Part shown: positions 51,268-61,496 of the stretch, one piece after another | Numbering within the stretch: position 1 is the first letter of the stretch | Layout: each line of letters opens with the position of its first letter | DNA from: Picochlorum sp. 'celeri' | Taxonomy: Eukaryota > Chlorophyta > Trebouxiophyceae | Assembly: GCA_010909725.1 (NCBI GenBank) | Contig: JAACMV010000030.1 | Coordinates: 496,001-560,000, forward strand | Direction of reading: 5' to 3' | Length of the DNA stretch: 64,000 bases | Made by a program: the position numbers and the translations under genes | The notes under the pieces: generated by a model | The model's database searches: none | What the model was told of the DNA's origin: nothing | The model's input: the letters and a program-made list of their open reading frames with translations, nothing else

Positions 51268-53916
51268 ATGTATTCTTCTAGTGGCCAAGGGAGAAGGGAA
51301 GGACAAGCCTTCATGTCAGCTATGGGTCATCCTTCGGCAACCACTGGTTCGAATGTATTTGGTAGTGGTTCTAGTGCTTTGGGTAAGGGAGGAAAGGATG
51401 GAGGTCGGACTCGACTGGGTGGAGAGCCTCAGCAGCAGTCATGGGATGCAACGACGTACCATGGGTTGTTGGCCATTCTGGAGGATTCGCGGGCTCCCAT
51501 TGCGGCGTCGTGCGCAGCTGTGGAAGAATGTTTGAGTTTGAATAAGGATAATTTGAGAGGGTTTTTTGAAGAGTGTTTTGCTCCATTGGTGGCCAAGATT
51601 TTTGGATATAGTGGTGGTGGATATGGAGGGGGGTGGTTGAGTCAGGTGTCCTGGTCTTCGACGGGGTCACGTGGTGATGACGGGTTTCGAAAGGATCATC
51701 TAAGAAAAGGATTGTTGATGAAAGGAGGGAAAGATCACGGTGGGAGTGTGAAGAAGGGTGGATCATCATTAGAGATGTCTGATGCAGCCGCACTGAGGAG
51801 ATTGTTGTCTCCGCAGGGAAAGCTCTTCATGGCCATGTATAACGCTGATTGTGATGGGACGATAAAGTTTCACTTTCCTAGGCAAAGACTTCCGACATGT
51901 ACGCAGCTTCTTATGGACGGGAGAGGGTTGAGTTTGCTTGCTCTGTGGCCTCAGTATGAGACATGTCTGAATACCCAAGCTCGTGCGGAGCAGCAGCATA
52001 TTCACGTGTCTGTATTTCAGTACTTTTGTTACTGGTTTGCATTTTATGCAATTAAAGGGGGATCTGGTGTGTATGATACTTCTCTGTCATCGTCAAGGAG
52101 ACTGTTGGGACAAGCAGGTGGCAAAGCTGGTGGTTTACAGACAATTGGGAAAAGGGCTGCTGATGTACTGCATCTTCGAAGTGGTCGAAGTGGAAACGGG
52201 ATTAGTAAGAATATGTATGTGTTGCTGCTGAGAGATTTGTTGCATGAGTACTTGCCACGCCCAATAGATTCTAGAGAGGATGAGGGGTTGCTTGATGGGC
52301 ATGCCATTGATCATGGAAGGGGGGGTGCCTTGTATTCGTCATATCAGAACAAGCCTGGAACTGGATTGTTGTTATATTCAATTTTGCTCGAATTCTGGTT
52401 GAAGGATGCTGATGAGCGATTGGAAGATGCAGCTCTGCCTGCGAGTGGAGCTCATTCAATTGGTGGGCAGCGTGGGTTGATGACTCAGAGGGCAACATGG
52501 GGATCCTCGTATGATCCGCCGCCAGAGAATGTGTTGGAAGTGGTAGAGGAACTGACAAAATATATCATGGTGTATCAACTAAAGGATGAGAATGTTCCAG
52601 CACAGTCTGGTGCATCTTGGCTCCCTTTGAGCCCTGTGCTTTGTCAAGCACGTGATGTATTCAACAGAAAGACCCACACGAGTGGTGGACATAAAAACGT
52701 CCTACAGGGACCTCGAATTTTGGGTCTACCTGGATCAATGGGATGTCAGGCGTATGGTAGACAGCTGTACAGATTATTCCATAGGGCATTTTCTTCTTGG
52801 CCTGACCAGCGAACTATCAAGCCATTGCTGAGGGTTTTTCTTGCTGTACTTGCCCCCTGGCAGGTTGGAACGACATCGAGTTCGACATCATCAAGCTCAA
52901 CGAAATCTCCATATGCCAACCAAGAAGGGGCGACAGGTATTAAGGGTAAAATGTCAGATCTCGCCCATATGGTCGGTCTTGATGGACAGAAGAACTCAAA
53001 GGCAAAGGTGAATTATTATACAGATGAATGGGAGCACCATGTCTTGGCGCATGTGCCATTTTATCTAGACCTTGTTCCATTGTTTTTAGAACTCTCAGTC
53101 TCTCGGATTGGTGCACGTGGTGAGGCATCTGTTCAAGACGTCCACAAAGTGATGTCTGTATTTGAAAAGTCAGAGTCTTTGGTGTCCCTTCTAAAAGAAT
53201 TAGAGCATGATGTGAACAAATGCTATGCATCTCAACCAAGACGCGCCGATGGTAAGCATGCAGAGATTATACCTTGGATCATTGACCAAGCAGAGAACTG
53301 GAAGCACCATGCCACCTCATCTGCAACACATGCTGAGAAGAAGAAGGACCCAGTCAGACCTCGAACATTATTCTCAATGTTTTCTGCTGAAATTCCATGC
53401 GCTGCACTCAGTGCAAACGATATACTGTGTACAACATCTGGAATACTAAAAGCAGATGCCCAGAAAGCTTTGGAAAAATGCTTTGTGAAGACATTACCCA
53501 TGACTGATGTACATGCTGCTGGGCATGAAGCTGATGCCAGGTCAGCATATACACACGAGCTTGGTGATATTATGAAGATACAGAAGAGCACATGGATGGA
53601 TGTCAGGTTCAAAGGTGATGTTTTGCGTGCTCCGAGGACATCATACGAGATAATATACCTTGTTGACCTCATGATTCATCTCAGTGAAATGCTCAATGCA
53701 AAGATTGGATTGGATGTGCCGTGTCGCGATGGAGAAATTCCTGAGAATATTATACAAGAATACATATACGGACTACGACGAAGAAATCGGCGGATCAATC
53801 TGAGGCCCATCGCAGACATTCGAAATTTGTTTTGGACTCCAGTCTTGCTCTCAGCATGCATCATGATAGCCCGACTCGTATACTGGAGCATTGTTGTTGC
53901 ATTCCAAGATGTATGA
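51268..53916 (+). CDS. SMPD4: SMPD4 (neutral sphingomyelinase-3)-like ER/nuclear envelope protein (882 aa)
   Basis: ATG 51268 is chosen; the TTG five codons upstream is not a plausible start. The N-terminal 150 residues are Gly/Ser-rich and the rest is mostly helical. Several blocks match animal SMPD4 in order: YRLFHRAFSSWPDQRTIKPL, LLRVFLAVLAPWQ (like the LSYLQPW block), YTDEWEHHVLAHVPFYLDL and RTSYEIIYLVDLMIHLSEML. IIQEYIYGLRRRNRRIN follows, then a single C-terminal hydrophobic anchor (LLSACIMIARLVYWSIVVAF). SMPD4 is a tail-anchored ER and nuclear-envelope protein linked to sphingolipid turnover and nuclear pore assembly. Its enzymatic status is debated. Confidence 0.8.
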   Translation: MYSSSGQGRREGQAFMSAMGHPSATTGSNVFGSGSSALGKGGKDGGRTRLGGEPQQQSWDATTYHGLLAILEDSRAPIAASCAAVEECLSLNKDNLRGFFEECFAPLVAKIFGYSGGGYGGGWLSQVSWSSTGSRGDDGFRKDHLRKGLLMKGGKDHGGSVKKGGSSLEMSDAAALRRLLSPQGKLFMAMYNADCDGTIKFHFPRQRLPTCTQLLMDGRGLSLLALWPQYETCLNTQARAEQQHIHVSVFQYFCYWFAFYAIKGGSGVYDTSLSSSRRLLGQAGGKAGGLQTIGKRAADVLHLRSGRSGNGISKNMYVLLLRDLLHEYLPRPIDSREDEGLLDGHAIDHGRGGALYSSYQNKPGTGLLLYSILLEFWLKDADERLEDAALPASGAHSIGGQRGLMTQRATWGSSYDPPPENVLEVVEELTKYIMVYQLKDENVPAQSGASWLPLSPVLCQARDVFNRKTHTSGGHKNVLQGPRILGLPGSMGCQAYGRQLYRLFHRAFSSWPDQRTIKPLLRVFLAVLAPWQVGTTSSSTSSSSTKSPYANQEGATGIKGKMSDLAHMVGLDGQKNSKAKVNYYTDEWEHHVLAHVPFYLDLVPLFLELSVSRIGARGEASVQDVHKVMSVFEKSESLVSLLKELEHDVNKCYASQPRRADGKHAEIIPWIIDQAENWKHHATSSATHAEKKKDPVRPRTLFSMFSAEIPCAALSANDILCTTSGILKADAQKALEKCFVKTLPMTDVHAAGHEADARSAYTHELGDIMKIQKSTWMDVRFKGDVLRAPRTSYEIIYLVDLMIHLSEMLNAKIGLDVPCRDGEIPENIIQEYIYGLRRRNRRINLRPIADIRNLFWTPVLLSACIMIARLVYWSIVVAFQDV

Positions 53917-53957
53917 CATGAATGATGGCCTTATATATTTATTACATGAATAAATCT

Positions 53958-55253
53958 CTAACTCTTCTGTTGGTGCTCTCTCAAAACTTGCACAACACTC
54001 TTGAAAGCAAACCATTCTGGAATCTCCTCTCCAGCCCTAAGCATCTTTCTGAATTTGGTTCCACTCAACTTCTTTACAGAAAGACCCTCCTTCTCAGCGA
54101 TATCTGCTGTAATGTATCCCTTCTCCTCAGTGAAGACAACATTCAAAGAAGGCACAGTCTGCATTCCGAGCTCTGGTGCATGCTCCATGGCAAGATTCTG
54201 TGCATCATAAGCACCGTAAAAGTCTTCTCCTGTAAGGGAAGACTTGCATCCAGCCATATCTCTTCCAATAATAAAGTGAGTGCATCCATAATTCTTTCTG
54301 ATCAACATGTGCTGAATTGCTTCACGTGGACCAGCCATGTGCATGGAATATGGCAGATATGCCCATCTCACACGTGGATTATCCACTTCCTTTTGGAGCA
54401 CCTCATACGTATGATATCTCACAATTCCTGGAATGTCGTCATTCTGTGTTGGTCCACATGTTGGGTGTACAAGAACCACCCCATCATCTGAGACATTTGG
54501 AGCATCCAAAGACCTGATGAAGAGCTCATAATGGGCTCTGTGGATTGGGTTGCGGCACTGGAAAGCAACAACATCAGCCTTCTCTGGAAGACCAGCCCTC
54601 ACCTCCTCTGGCGTAGCACATGGGAAGACGCGCTCAGGAAGGTTCAGTCCCTGAATCTTGCCTCCCAAATACGATGGTCCCCTCTCCCAAGCAACCATCT
54701 GAACAGCTGGATGCTCCAATGACGTAGAACCATAGCAATTGGAAGTCTCCTTCACCTTATCTGGCTGCCATCGTGACTCGACATCCATAACAGCAATATC
54801 CTTGCCCTTGTATGTCATCAAAATCTTGCTGCCTGGCTTGATGGCATCATTCCTGGTATCCATGACAACTGGAAGCCCAAACAAAAGTCCATTTGGAAGG
54901 CGCATCTTGTCCACCACAGACTCGTACGCATCCTCATTCATGAATCCGTCGAGAGGGGTGAATCCACCCACAGTCAAGAGCTCAACATCACATGCCTGTC
55001 TCTCATTCAATTCAATCTTGTAGTTGCACGCAGAAGCAAGCTTCGCCGCCTCAGCCTGCTCCTTCACCATCAAGTTCACCAAACTGTCCTGTCCGTGAGG
55101 CTTGATCTTACCATCAGCACCCCATGTCGTGGCTGCCGCAGCAGAGTGAGTTGAAAAGGAGTTTGCCACGCAGGCTTCAGAAGCGACGGAAGAAGACCCG
55201 ATCGTCGACTGTTTCAGTAAGGCATTTGCCACTCTTCTTCTAAATGCCTGCAT
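53958..55253 (-). CDS. ATP sulfurylase (sulfate adenylyltransferase), organelle targeted
   Basis: 431 aa from ATG 55253; the TTG upstream is not used. About 45 N-terminal residues (MQAFRRRVANALLKQS, then Ser/Ala-rich) form a targeting peptide. The core has QCRNPIHRAHYELF with the HxxH nucleotide-binding signature and FIIGRDMAGCKSSLTG. It also has LPYSMHMAGPREAIQHMLIR and a KLSGTKFRKMLRAGEEIPEW segment. All are canonical for the PAPS-synthetase-type ATP sulfurylase fold. The enzyme makes adenosine 5'-phosphosulfate, the first step of sulfate assimilation. No APS kinase domain is fused. Whether the target is plastid or mitochondrion cannot be told. Confidence 0.94.
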   Translation of the reverse strand: MQAFRRRVANALLKQSTIGSSSVASEACVANSFSTHSAAAATTWGADGKIKPHGQDSLVNLMVKEQAEAAKLASACNYKIELNERQACDVELLTVGGFTPLDGFMNEDAYESVVDKMRLPNGLLFGLPVVMDTRNDAIKPGSKILMTYKGKDIAVMDVESRWQPDKVKETSNCYGSTSLEHPAVQMVAWERGPSYLGGKIQGLNLPERVFPCATPEEVRAGLPEKADVVAFQCRNPIHRAHYELFIRSLDAPNVSDDGVVLVHPTCGPTQNDDIPGIVRYHTYEVLQKEVDNPRVRWAYLPYSMHMAGPREAIQHMLIRKNYGCTHFIIGRDMAGCKSSLTGEDFYGAYDAQNLAMEHAPELGMQTVPSLNVVFTEEKGYITADIAEKEGLSVKKLSGTKFRKMLRAGEEIPEWFAFKSVVQVLREHQQKS

Positions 55254-55666
55254 TTTCAGCACCAATGATGAAAATCAAACTCAACGTTGTGAAATCTTGC
55301 GTCACCAGCAGCAATGATCTCAGATGCACGAATATCCGTGTATGCAATGCTATGTGACAATGGGTGATTGAATATCCTTATTGATCTAATATAGAACAAA
55401 GAATTCAACCAATCGTTCCACAATCATCGTGCCATCGACGATGAATTCCGCCGATGCCATCCGCCAGTCAATAATATTCCTTCCCATCAAATCTCAGTTT
55501 GATGGTCAATATTGAACCAGTCAGCGCAGAAGCAACGAGGGCTGCTGCTTTGAGCATATCTGGCAACACACATTGCCCATTCTCCATCACATTCTGTGTT
55601 AATAAATACATCAGAGTTTGGATCTGAGAATATATTGAGAATTCGCAGGCCCAGCCTTAGAGAAGA
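55254..55666. other. Divergent promoter interval (ATP sulfurylase / carrier), no gene seen
   Basis: About 410 bp lie between two divergent start codons. No coding frame with support and no RNA structure were recognised. Confidence 0.4.
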
Positions 55667-56605
55667 ATGGCTGCCGCAACGGTCTCAGGTCAATCGGTAC
55701 CACAACAGGCCGACACGACCACAATCACTCGTATTATTGACGGATCCAGAATGTTCTTTGCTGGTGGATTGGCAGGAGCGACTGCGAGAACAGCAACAGC
55801 CCCTCTTGACCGTATCAAGCTCCTGTTTCAGGTGCAAGCTGTTGCTTCTTCGGGCACTTCGGCCACTGCATACACAGGAGTGGGACAAGCAGCGTCTAAA
55901 ATTATCCGCGAAGAAGGGGTTTTAGCGTTTTGGAAAGGAAACGGGACCAATATCATCCGCATTTTCCCCTACTCTGCAGCACAATTGGCAGCAAATGATC
56001 AATACAAACGGTTTGTTGTGGACCCAACGACAGGAGAGCTGACGGTGCCCCGTCGATTGATTGCTGGAGCGTGTGCAGGGATGACAGCAACAGCACTCAC
56101 ACATCCTCTAGACACAGTGCGGCTTCGATTGGCACTCCCAAACAGTGGGTACAATGGCATGGCCCATGCCATGACAACCATGGTCAAGACTGAGGGTGTG
56201 ATTTCATTATACAAAGGGTTGATCCCAACATTGATTGGTGTAGCTCCATACGCTGCCATTAATTTTGCATCGTATGATATGCTGAAGAGGTGGGTATATG
56301 ATGGCGGTCGAGTGCAGCAATCCACTGTATCCAATCTGCTCATGGGAGCAACAGCAGGAACTATAGCAGCAAGCTCTTGTTATCCGTTAGATACTGTTAG
56401 AAGGAGAATGCAAATGAAGGGAAATACGTATAGAAACCAGCTGCATGCTCTGTCAACGATTTGGGCAACTGAAGGGTTTAGAGGGTTTTATAGAGGTTGG
56501 GCCGCCAACACACTCAAGGTTGTTCCACAGAATGCTATTCGATTTGTATCATATGAAACGTTAAAGTCTCTGTTTGGAGTGAAGAAGGCAAAGACGGATA
56601 CCTGA
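55667..56605 (+). CDS. Mitochondrial-carrier-family protein, thylakoid ADP/ATP carrier-like (312 aa)
   Basis: Single exon from ATG 55667. Three carrier repeats each show the P-x-[D/E]-x-x-[K/R] signature: APLDRIKLLFQVQAV, HPLDTVRLRLALP and YPLDTVRRRMQMKG. Linkers of the type GVLAFWKGNGTNIIRIFPYS, GVISLYKGLIPTLIGVAPYA and GFRGFYRGWAANTLKVVPQN complete the six-helix fold. The sequence around AGACAGMTATALTHPLDTVR is close to plant TAAC (thylakoid ADP/ATP carrier) and the related ATP-Mg/Pi branch. No strong transit peptide precedes the first repeat, so thylakoid targeting is unproven. The substrate is probably an adenine nucleotide or CoA-like molecule. Confidence 0.88.
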   Translation: MAAATVSGQSVPQQADTTTITRIIDGSRMFFAGGLAGATARTATAPLDRIKLLFQVQAVASSGTSATAYTGVGQAASKIIREEGVLAFWKGNGTNIIRIFPYSAAQLAANDQYKRFVVDPTTGELTVPRRLIAGACAGMTATALTHPLDTVRLRLALPNSGYNGMAHAMTTMVKTEGVISLYKGLIPTLIGVAPYAAINFASYDMLKRWVYDGGRVQQSTVSNLLMGATAGTIAASSCYPLDTVRRRMQMKGNTYRNQLHALSTIWATEGFRGFYRGWAANTLKVVPQNAIRFVSYETLKSLFGVKKAKTDT

Positions 56606-56845
56606 TGGAATGATACGTAATGATGTGTGTTGGTTTTTTGTACTCTTCTTCTACCATGGATGTGAATACAATTGCCATTTGTAATACCTAGATACATACA
56701 TACATACATTCAGACGTACGTGTGCACAGAAAGTAATTGACACACATTATTATTGGGTCTCTATAATCAATGCATTGGAGACAGGTGCAGCGTACAACGA
56801 TATTTCAACGTCAGCAACAAAGTTGACTATAACGACACCTTGAGC

Positions 56846-57265
56846 ATGTCGACGGGGAAGAATGCATTCCAACGCCAAGTCGTGTTCTTTATTTTAATTT
56901 TAATTTTTCTAGCCCAGCACCCCCGTTGTGTTTTTGCGCGCACGTGCCAAGATGATTTTGGCTGCATAGGCTCAGGGCCGGCGTACTGCAAAGATGGAGT
57001 CTGCTTGTCCGCCTGCAGCGGCGTCCCAAAATTCTGCACATCCAAGTCAGACTGTATAGGTACAGGAGAAGAAGACGCGTATTGCGAAGGGGGCATCTGT
57101 CTACGTTTCTGCAGAGAGGGGTTTGAGGGAGATGCTGCCACTGCGCAGGTTCCTCAAAGCACAGCTGGAGGTCTGCCTGGTTCTGTCATCGTGGCGATTG
57201 GGTTGACTGGCGTCCTCCTGTATAGCGCATATTGCATATCGTCTGATAATTTTACTAAATGGTAA
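56846..57265 (+). CDS. Cysteine-rich single-pass membrane protein (139 aa)
   Basis: ATG 56846 opens a signal peptide (FFILILIFLAQHPRCVFA); a TTG-led extension upstream is ignored. A compact ectodomain has about ten Cys in two similar modules: CQDDFGCIGSGPAYCKDGVC and CTSKSDCIGTGEEDAYCEGG followed by ICLRFC. These have the spacing of EGF-like or Dickkopf-type knots. A transmembrane helix (LPGSVIVAIGLTGVLLYSAY) and a short tail (DNFTKW) close the protein, giving type I topology. No family is recognised. The duplicated module suggests internal repeat evolution. The frame is short but signal, Cys pattern and anchor support it. Confidence 0.7.
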   Translation: MSTGKNAFQRQVVFFILILIFLAQHPRCVFARTCQDDFGCIGSGPAYCKDGVCLSACSGVPKFCTSKSDCIGTGEEDAYCEGGICLRFCREGFEGDAATAQVPQSTAGGLPGSVIVAIGLTGVLLYSAYCISSDNFTKW

Positions 57266-57980
57266 GGGTTGTGATATGAGAAATGGATAGGCCATCGGGT
57301 TCCAAGCGAACGAGATGATGTAATAGTCTTGTGGCCCATAATAATCCGAAACGCCAACTTTTTTCATCGACATACCTATTGATGAAACCCTCACGCGCCA
57401 TCGATAACTTACCTGGCGCCCTCCCGTCGACTCAAGCAATCGGCGGGGGCTTGCGATCGGTCTGCCCTTGCACCTTGGCTGACTGTCGTGGGCCACAGCA
57501 ACGCTGTGGGACGCTTTATTTTTGTTAGCTCGAGTGTCGCACTAGTTTGCGCCTCGGGACCCTCCCCGTCACATCATCGACAGACAATCTTCCAAACAGT
57601 ATCACGACGTTCAACATTACAACACGACCCACCTGGTGAGTCACTAAGGGAAAAACCCACCCAACATTGCCTCCCAGGAGAGCTCCAGTCTCTAGGACTG
57701 GTTTCTCTTCTCTCTCTCTCTTCTGACCTGGACACATCCGTAGGATTCTCATGACATGTTACAAACAATCATATCCATGGTAATGTACCACTTATGTCAC
57801 ATGGAGTTCCCACTAGATTATCTGCTGATACCCTGCCCATCACAAATTGCCCTGATGATGACCTCTGCAGACTCTTGATCAGGTCTGCAGAGACCCTGCT
57901 GCAGCAGGGCACATGCTGACTGAAAACAAAGAGTCCATCCATGCCCCAATACCGTCAGAAAAATTTGATTTGGATTTACC
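57266..57980. other. 0.7-kb intergenic region, no gene seen
   Basis: This stretch separates the Cys-rich protein from the first PFK exon. It has several short open frames on both strands with no domain, signal or splice support. A CT-rich run (ctcttctctctctctcttctg near 57702-57722) is the only repeat. It should include the PFK promoter. Confidence 0.4.
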
Positions 57981-59616
57981 ATGAACATTGCGTTGAAAAC
58001 CCCTAATTTTTCTCGAAGGATTGACAAGACACAGAGTTCTAGGGGTGGTCGAGCGGCGATGTTGGCTGGGAAAGAAGATGGATCCCCTGCCCCAGCGGCA
58101 AACCTGGCAGAAAAGGCATCAGTCATACTGCGACAGGACAGTGTTCCTGTAGCAGAGCGTGAGGATGGACTTGGTACGTATGAATAGACGCAGTGCTGAG
58201 CCTATGTGTGAAACCCAAAGAGTGAGACACGCGTACTCAATAATCCATGGCCTTTTCTGCGGATTTCATGCATCATAACATGTATTTACGTGTGCAGAAT
58301 ATCTTCGAATCCATGATATTCGTGATTCGTTGGTGGAAAGAGACTCGCCTTTTGTCGTGGACAATAATGCCGGAGGAGGGTTTGTAGGCGACAAGGATTT
58401 GCTGCAAATCAATATCATGCAGTATGAATCTGAGCATTCAAGTGGAGCACAGTGTCAAGGACTGAGCGATCCGGAGTCAGGGGCGTGCTTGGCGCTTCCA
58501 CAGTTTGCCCTCCGGTCTGGACCCAGGGCAAAAATTTACCACGACCCCTCTCAGGTGACTGCAGCATTGGTGACGTGCGGTGGGCTTTGTCCTGGATTGA
58601 ACGATGTCATCTTGAATATTGTGACGACATTGTTGGAATACGGTGTCCCAGAAGATCAGATTTTTGGGATTAAATATGGGCTGAGAGGGTTTTTGGATCG
58701 CCATGCCAAACCAGTCCAGCTTGGGCGTAGAGAGGTGGATGGCATTCAGTTGAAAGGAGGGACTGTTCTGGGAACATCCCGTGGGAATGCCAAGATTAAG
58801 GATATCGTAGATAGATTGAGGTTGTGGGGTGTGAATCACTTGTATGTGATTGGTGGAAATGGGGGGAATGCAGCGGCACATGCCATTGCTCAAGAATGCC
58901 TGAAGCAAAATGTGGTTTGCAATGTGGTTGGTGTTCCAAAATCGATTGATAATGATATTCAGATCATTGATAAATGTTTTGGGTTTGATACCGCTGTTGA
59001 AGAGGCTCAGAGATCTCTGATTTGCGCCAGAGTAGAGGCAAAATCTGCAGCTGGCATTGCCATTGTCAAGCTCATGGGACGCCAATCAGGGTTTATCGCC
59101 ATGAATGCATCCATGGCATCTGGAGTTGTTGATGTTTGCCTTATTCCAGAGATTAAGTTTTCAATGGCCAAGCTTTTGGAGCATATTGGGAGTATTTTGA
59201 ACAAGAAGGACTATTGCGTGGTGTGTGTTGCTGAGGGTGCAGGTCAGGATGTGTTGGATGGGTCTGCTGGTGGCACTGACGCGTCTGGTAACCCAATCCT
59301 CAAAGATATTGGTACATTCTTGAGAGATGCATTCAAGCATGAGTTTAAAGGAGTGGACGTGAAATACATTGATCCCAGTTATATGATTCGCTCTATTCCA
59401 ACAATCACAACTGACAGAATTTATTGCAAGGTATTGGGACAAGCTGCTGTGCATGGGGCGTTTGCAGGATTCACAGATTTTACAGCTGGATTGGTGAATA
59501 CGCATTACGTGATGCTCCCAACCACGACGATTATCCAGTCTGCACGAACTGTTGATCCTAAAGGACGACAATGGAACAGGCTGAAAACAGCAATCAGGCA
59601 ACCTGATCTGTACTGA
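57981..59616 (+). CDS. PFK: ATP-dependent 6-phosphofructokinase, plant type (two exons, 503 aa)
   Basis: Exons are 57981-58173 and 58298-59616 (124-bp intron; Glu codon G|AA). The N-terminal exon of 64 residues may be a targeting or regulatory leader. Exon 2 has the plant-type ATP-PFK markers: the ATP-binding loop ALVTCGGLCPGLNDVILNIV, GIKYGLRGF, GTVLGTSRG and LYVIGGNGGNAAAHAIAQEC. The Gly of GGNG replaces the Asp of PPi-dependent enzymes and indicates ATP use. VPKSIDNDIQIIDKCFGFDT follows, then VKLMGRQSGFIAMNASMASG, the fructose-6-phosphate and catalytic-Asp segments. It catalyses the committed step of glycolysis. Plastid or cytosol is not decided. Confidence 0.92.
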
Positions 59617-59716
59617 GAAATATACACACGCGCGTTTGTAAACTGTTTTGTACAACAAAGAATGGTCTGTTACAGGCACATCGCTGTGTCAAAAAGACAA
59701 AAAAAAGTAACATGAA

Positions 59717-60270
59717 TCAAGGCTCGAGATTGCTGATATCAACTCCCTTGGACTCGTAGTATTGTTGAATAACACCAATAGTCTTTGGGTACTTTCCGAA
59801 TTCAAAGCCACAGTCTTCAAGACCTCTTAATTGCAATGCCGAAAATCCCAAATCTGCTTGGAGGCCTGACACCAAATTATCTTGGCATCTCTCCAAGAGA
59901 TCCGTTGCATCCAAACCAAACTGCTCAAATGACGTGTTGGTGTCAAGGTAATCCAATGATGGATCCTTTATGACATCCACGAGTGCAGCATAGCACGTGT
60001 CGCATCCCTCGGTGGTTCTCAAATCCTCTACACACAATAATAGGCACAAGAGTCAGAATGGTAGATCAGGCCTTTCCAGGCCTTGCTTGAGGAGAAGACC
60101 TCCTCGTCCATGTCGGCACATGCATTCATTCAACAAAACGTACGGCAAAAGCCCAAAACATTAGAGAAGTCGAAATCAAGGTATGTTTGCTCTGGAATAG
60201 GGCACTGTTGCGCCGACGACACCCCCAAGGTAGCCAAAGCAAATACAGCAAGAGTCTTCTTCATATTCAT
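59717..60270 (-). CDS. Small secreted Cys protein, paralog B (two exons, 145 aa)
   Basis: Exons (minus) are 60270-60144 and 60027-59717, with a 116-bp phase-1 intron restoring Gln (C|AG). Exon 1 encodes a signal peptide (MKKTLAVFALATLGVSSAQQ); a second ATG two codons upstream is the first in frame. Exon 2 opens with DLRTTEGCDTCYAALVDVI and has further Cys (ERCQDNL, LEDCGFEF). The design (signal peptide, Cys, then CDTC in exon 2, phase-1 intron after the first Cys) is shared with the adjacent paralog at 60629. No known family is recognised. The CDTC motif resembles a redox pair. Secretion is inferred from the leader. Confidence 0.72.
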
Positions 60271-60628
60271 AGATGCACACACGATGATGTTCAAAAAATG
60301 ATTTCGGCAATGTATTGCGTTATTTAATACTACTAGGACACCAATGCGCTATCCAAAAATGAATGATATGCCACAATCATGGCGACGCGTCAGCATTTTC
60401 ATGCTGACGCTACCCATGGGTTGCAGGTGCCAAGTATTGGGTCTTCCAAGAAAAACTCAACACGGGTCGTCGTGGCAAATTCACGTGCATGAGTGCCTTG
60501 CAGTGCGCTGCATGGGAATTGTTTACTGCTCTATTTCATTGCCAATCTTTACATTTCATTCTTGAGTGTATAGTAGACCATGAGAAACAAAATTTAGACA
60601 CAGATATGCATATATACATGGTAGTTTT
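60271..60628. other. Spacer between tandem small secreted genes
   Basis: About 360 bp hold the promoter of paralog B and the 3' UTR of paralog A. Short plus-strand frames in it have no support. An inverted GCGTCAGCATTTTCATGCTGACGC hairpin lies near 60388-60411, with the stem GCGTCAGCAT / ATGCTGACGC and a 4-nt loop. Confidence 0.45.
60388..60411. repeat. Perfect 10-bp hairpin in the promoter spacer
   Basis: GCGTCAGCAT is followed by a TTTC loop and the exact complement ATGCTGACGC. It lies about 120 bp upstream of the start of paralog B. It may be a cis-regulatory dyad or a transcription-related stem-loop; the function is unknown. Confidence 0.6.
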
Positions 60629-61219
60629 TTATGGGCTTGCAGCTACGAAATCAGGATAATATTCCTGCACAGTCTCAATGGTATTTGGGCCCCATCCTTG
60701 GTTATAGTCACACCCAAGGATACCCATCAATGCTGTTTGCAAATCTACACCAGATTCCTCGGCACGCTTCTGCAATTCAGGTGTGCAAGGATCGTCCCCA
60801 CTGATGTCAAAACCAAAGTCTGCGTCACCGCTCATCAATTGTGCTGCAAGGATTGTTGGGTCGGCTGGGAAATCTTCATAGTTGAGATCCAAATATGGGT
60901 ATAACTTGAAAAGGAAGTCTCCCAGCAATGAAGAGAAGCATGTGTCACAAGCATCGAATGTTGGGCTCCTGCCAAGATTCTCTGCACACACAAAAAAAAA
61001 CATACCATGTGAGCAGGCATCAATTTATGCAACGTTGCAATGTGTGTTGTCGTGTGATAACGATCAACACGAGTTGTAATACGTACCGCACGAGTCATAC
61101 AAATTAGTAAAGTTCAAAGAATCCAACACATCGGCTGGAATGTTGCACTTCTCCTCAGCTTTCACTCCCCCAGCAGCAACCAACAGCAGTGGCACAGCAA
61201 TAGCAGAAAATGTCTTCAT
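60629..61219 (-). CDS. Small secreted Cys protein, paralog A (two exons, 161 aa)
   Basis: Exons (minus) are 61219-61087 and 60981-60629, with a 105-bp phase-1 intron restoring Glu (G|AG). Exon 1 encodes a signal peptide (MKTFSAIAVPLLLVAAGGVK) and a first Cys pair (KCNIP, DSC). Exon 2 opens with ENLGRSPTFDACDTCFSSLL, aligning with paralog B at the CDTC motif and surrounding helix. The tail is acidic and contains GDDPCTPELQ and LGCDYNQG. Same intron phase and position, same order of features and adjacent location indicate tandem duplication. No known family is recognised. Confidence 0.72.
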
Positions 61220-61496
61220 TGTGAATGATGCGCAGGGATCTTCTTGCGGACACAAGTATCAAGGGTGTATAATTGAATATTTATGGCCATGTCATCGGCG
61301 CAATCTCCACTATATAGCAATCCTTCGTCGCCATGATGCCTGGGCTTGCATTGGACGCCATGGGTCATCCCATGCGCGTTTCGAGTTTTCCAAGAAGAGC
61401 GCGGGTAGACTGCCACGTGGCATCATTCTAGGCACAGGATGATTATTATTTAACAACCATGTACAAGAATATATAACGATAGCAATAGTAGTACGA

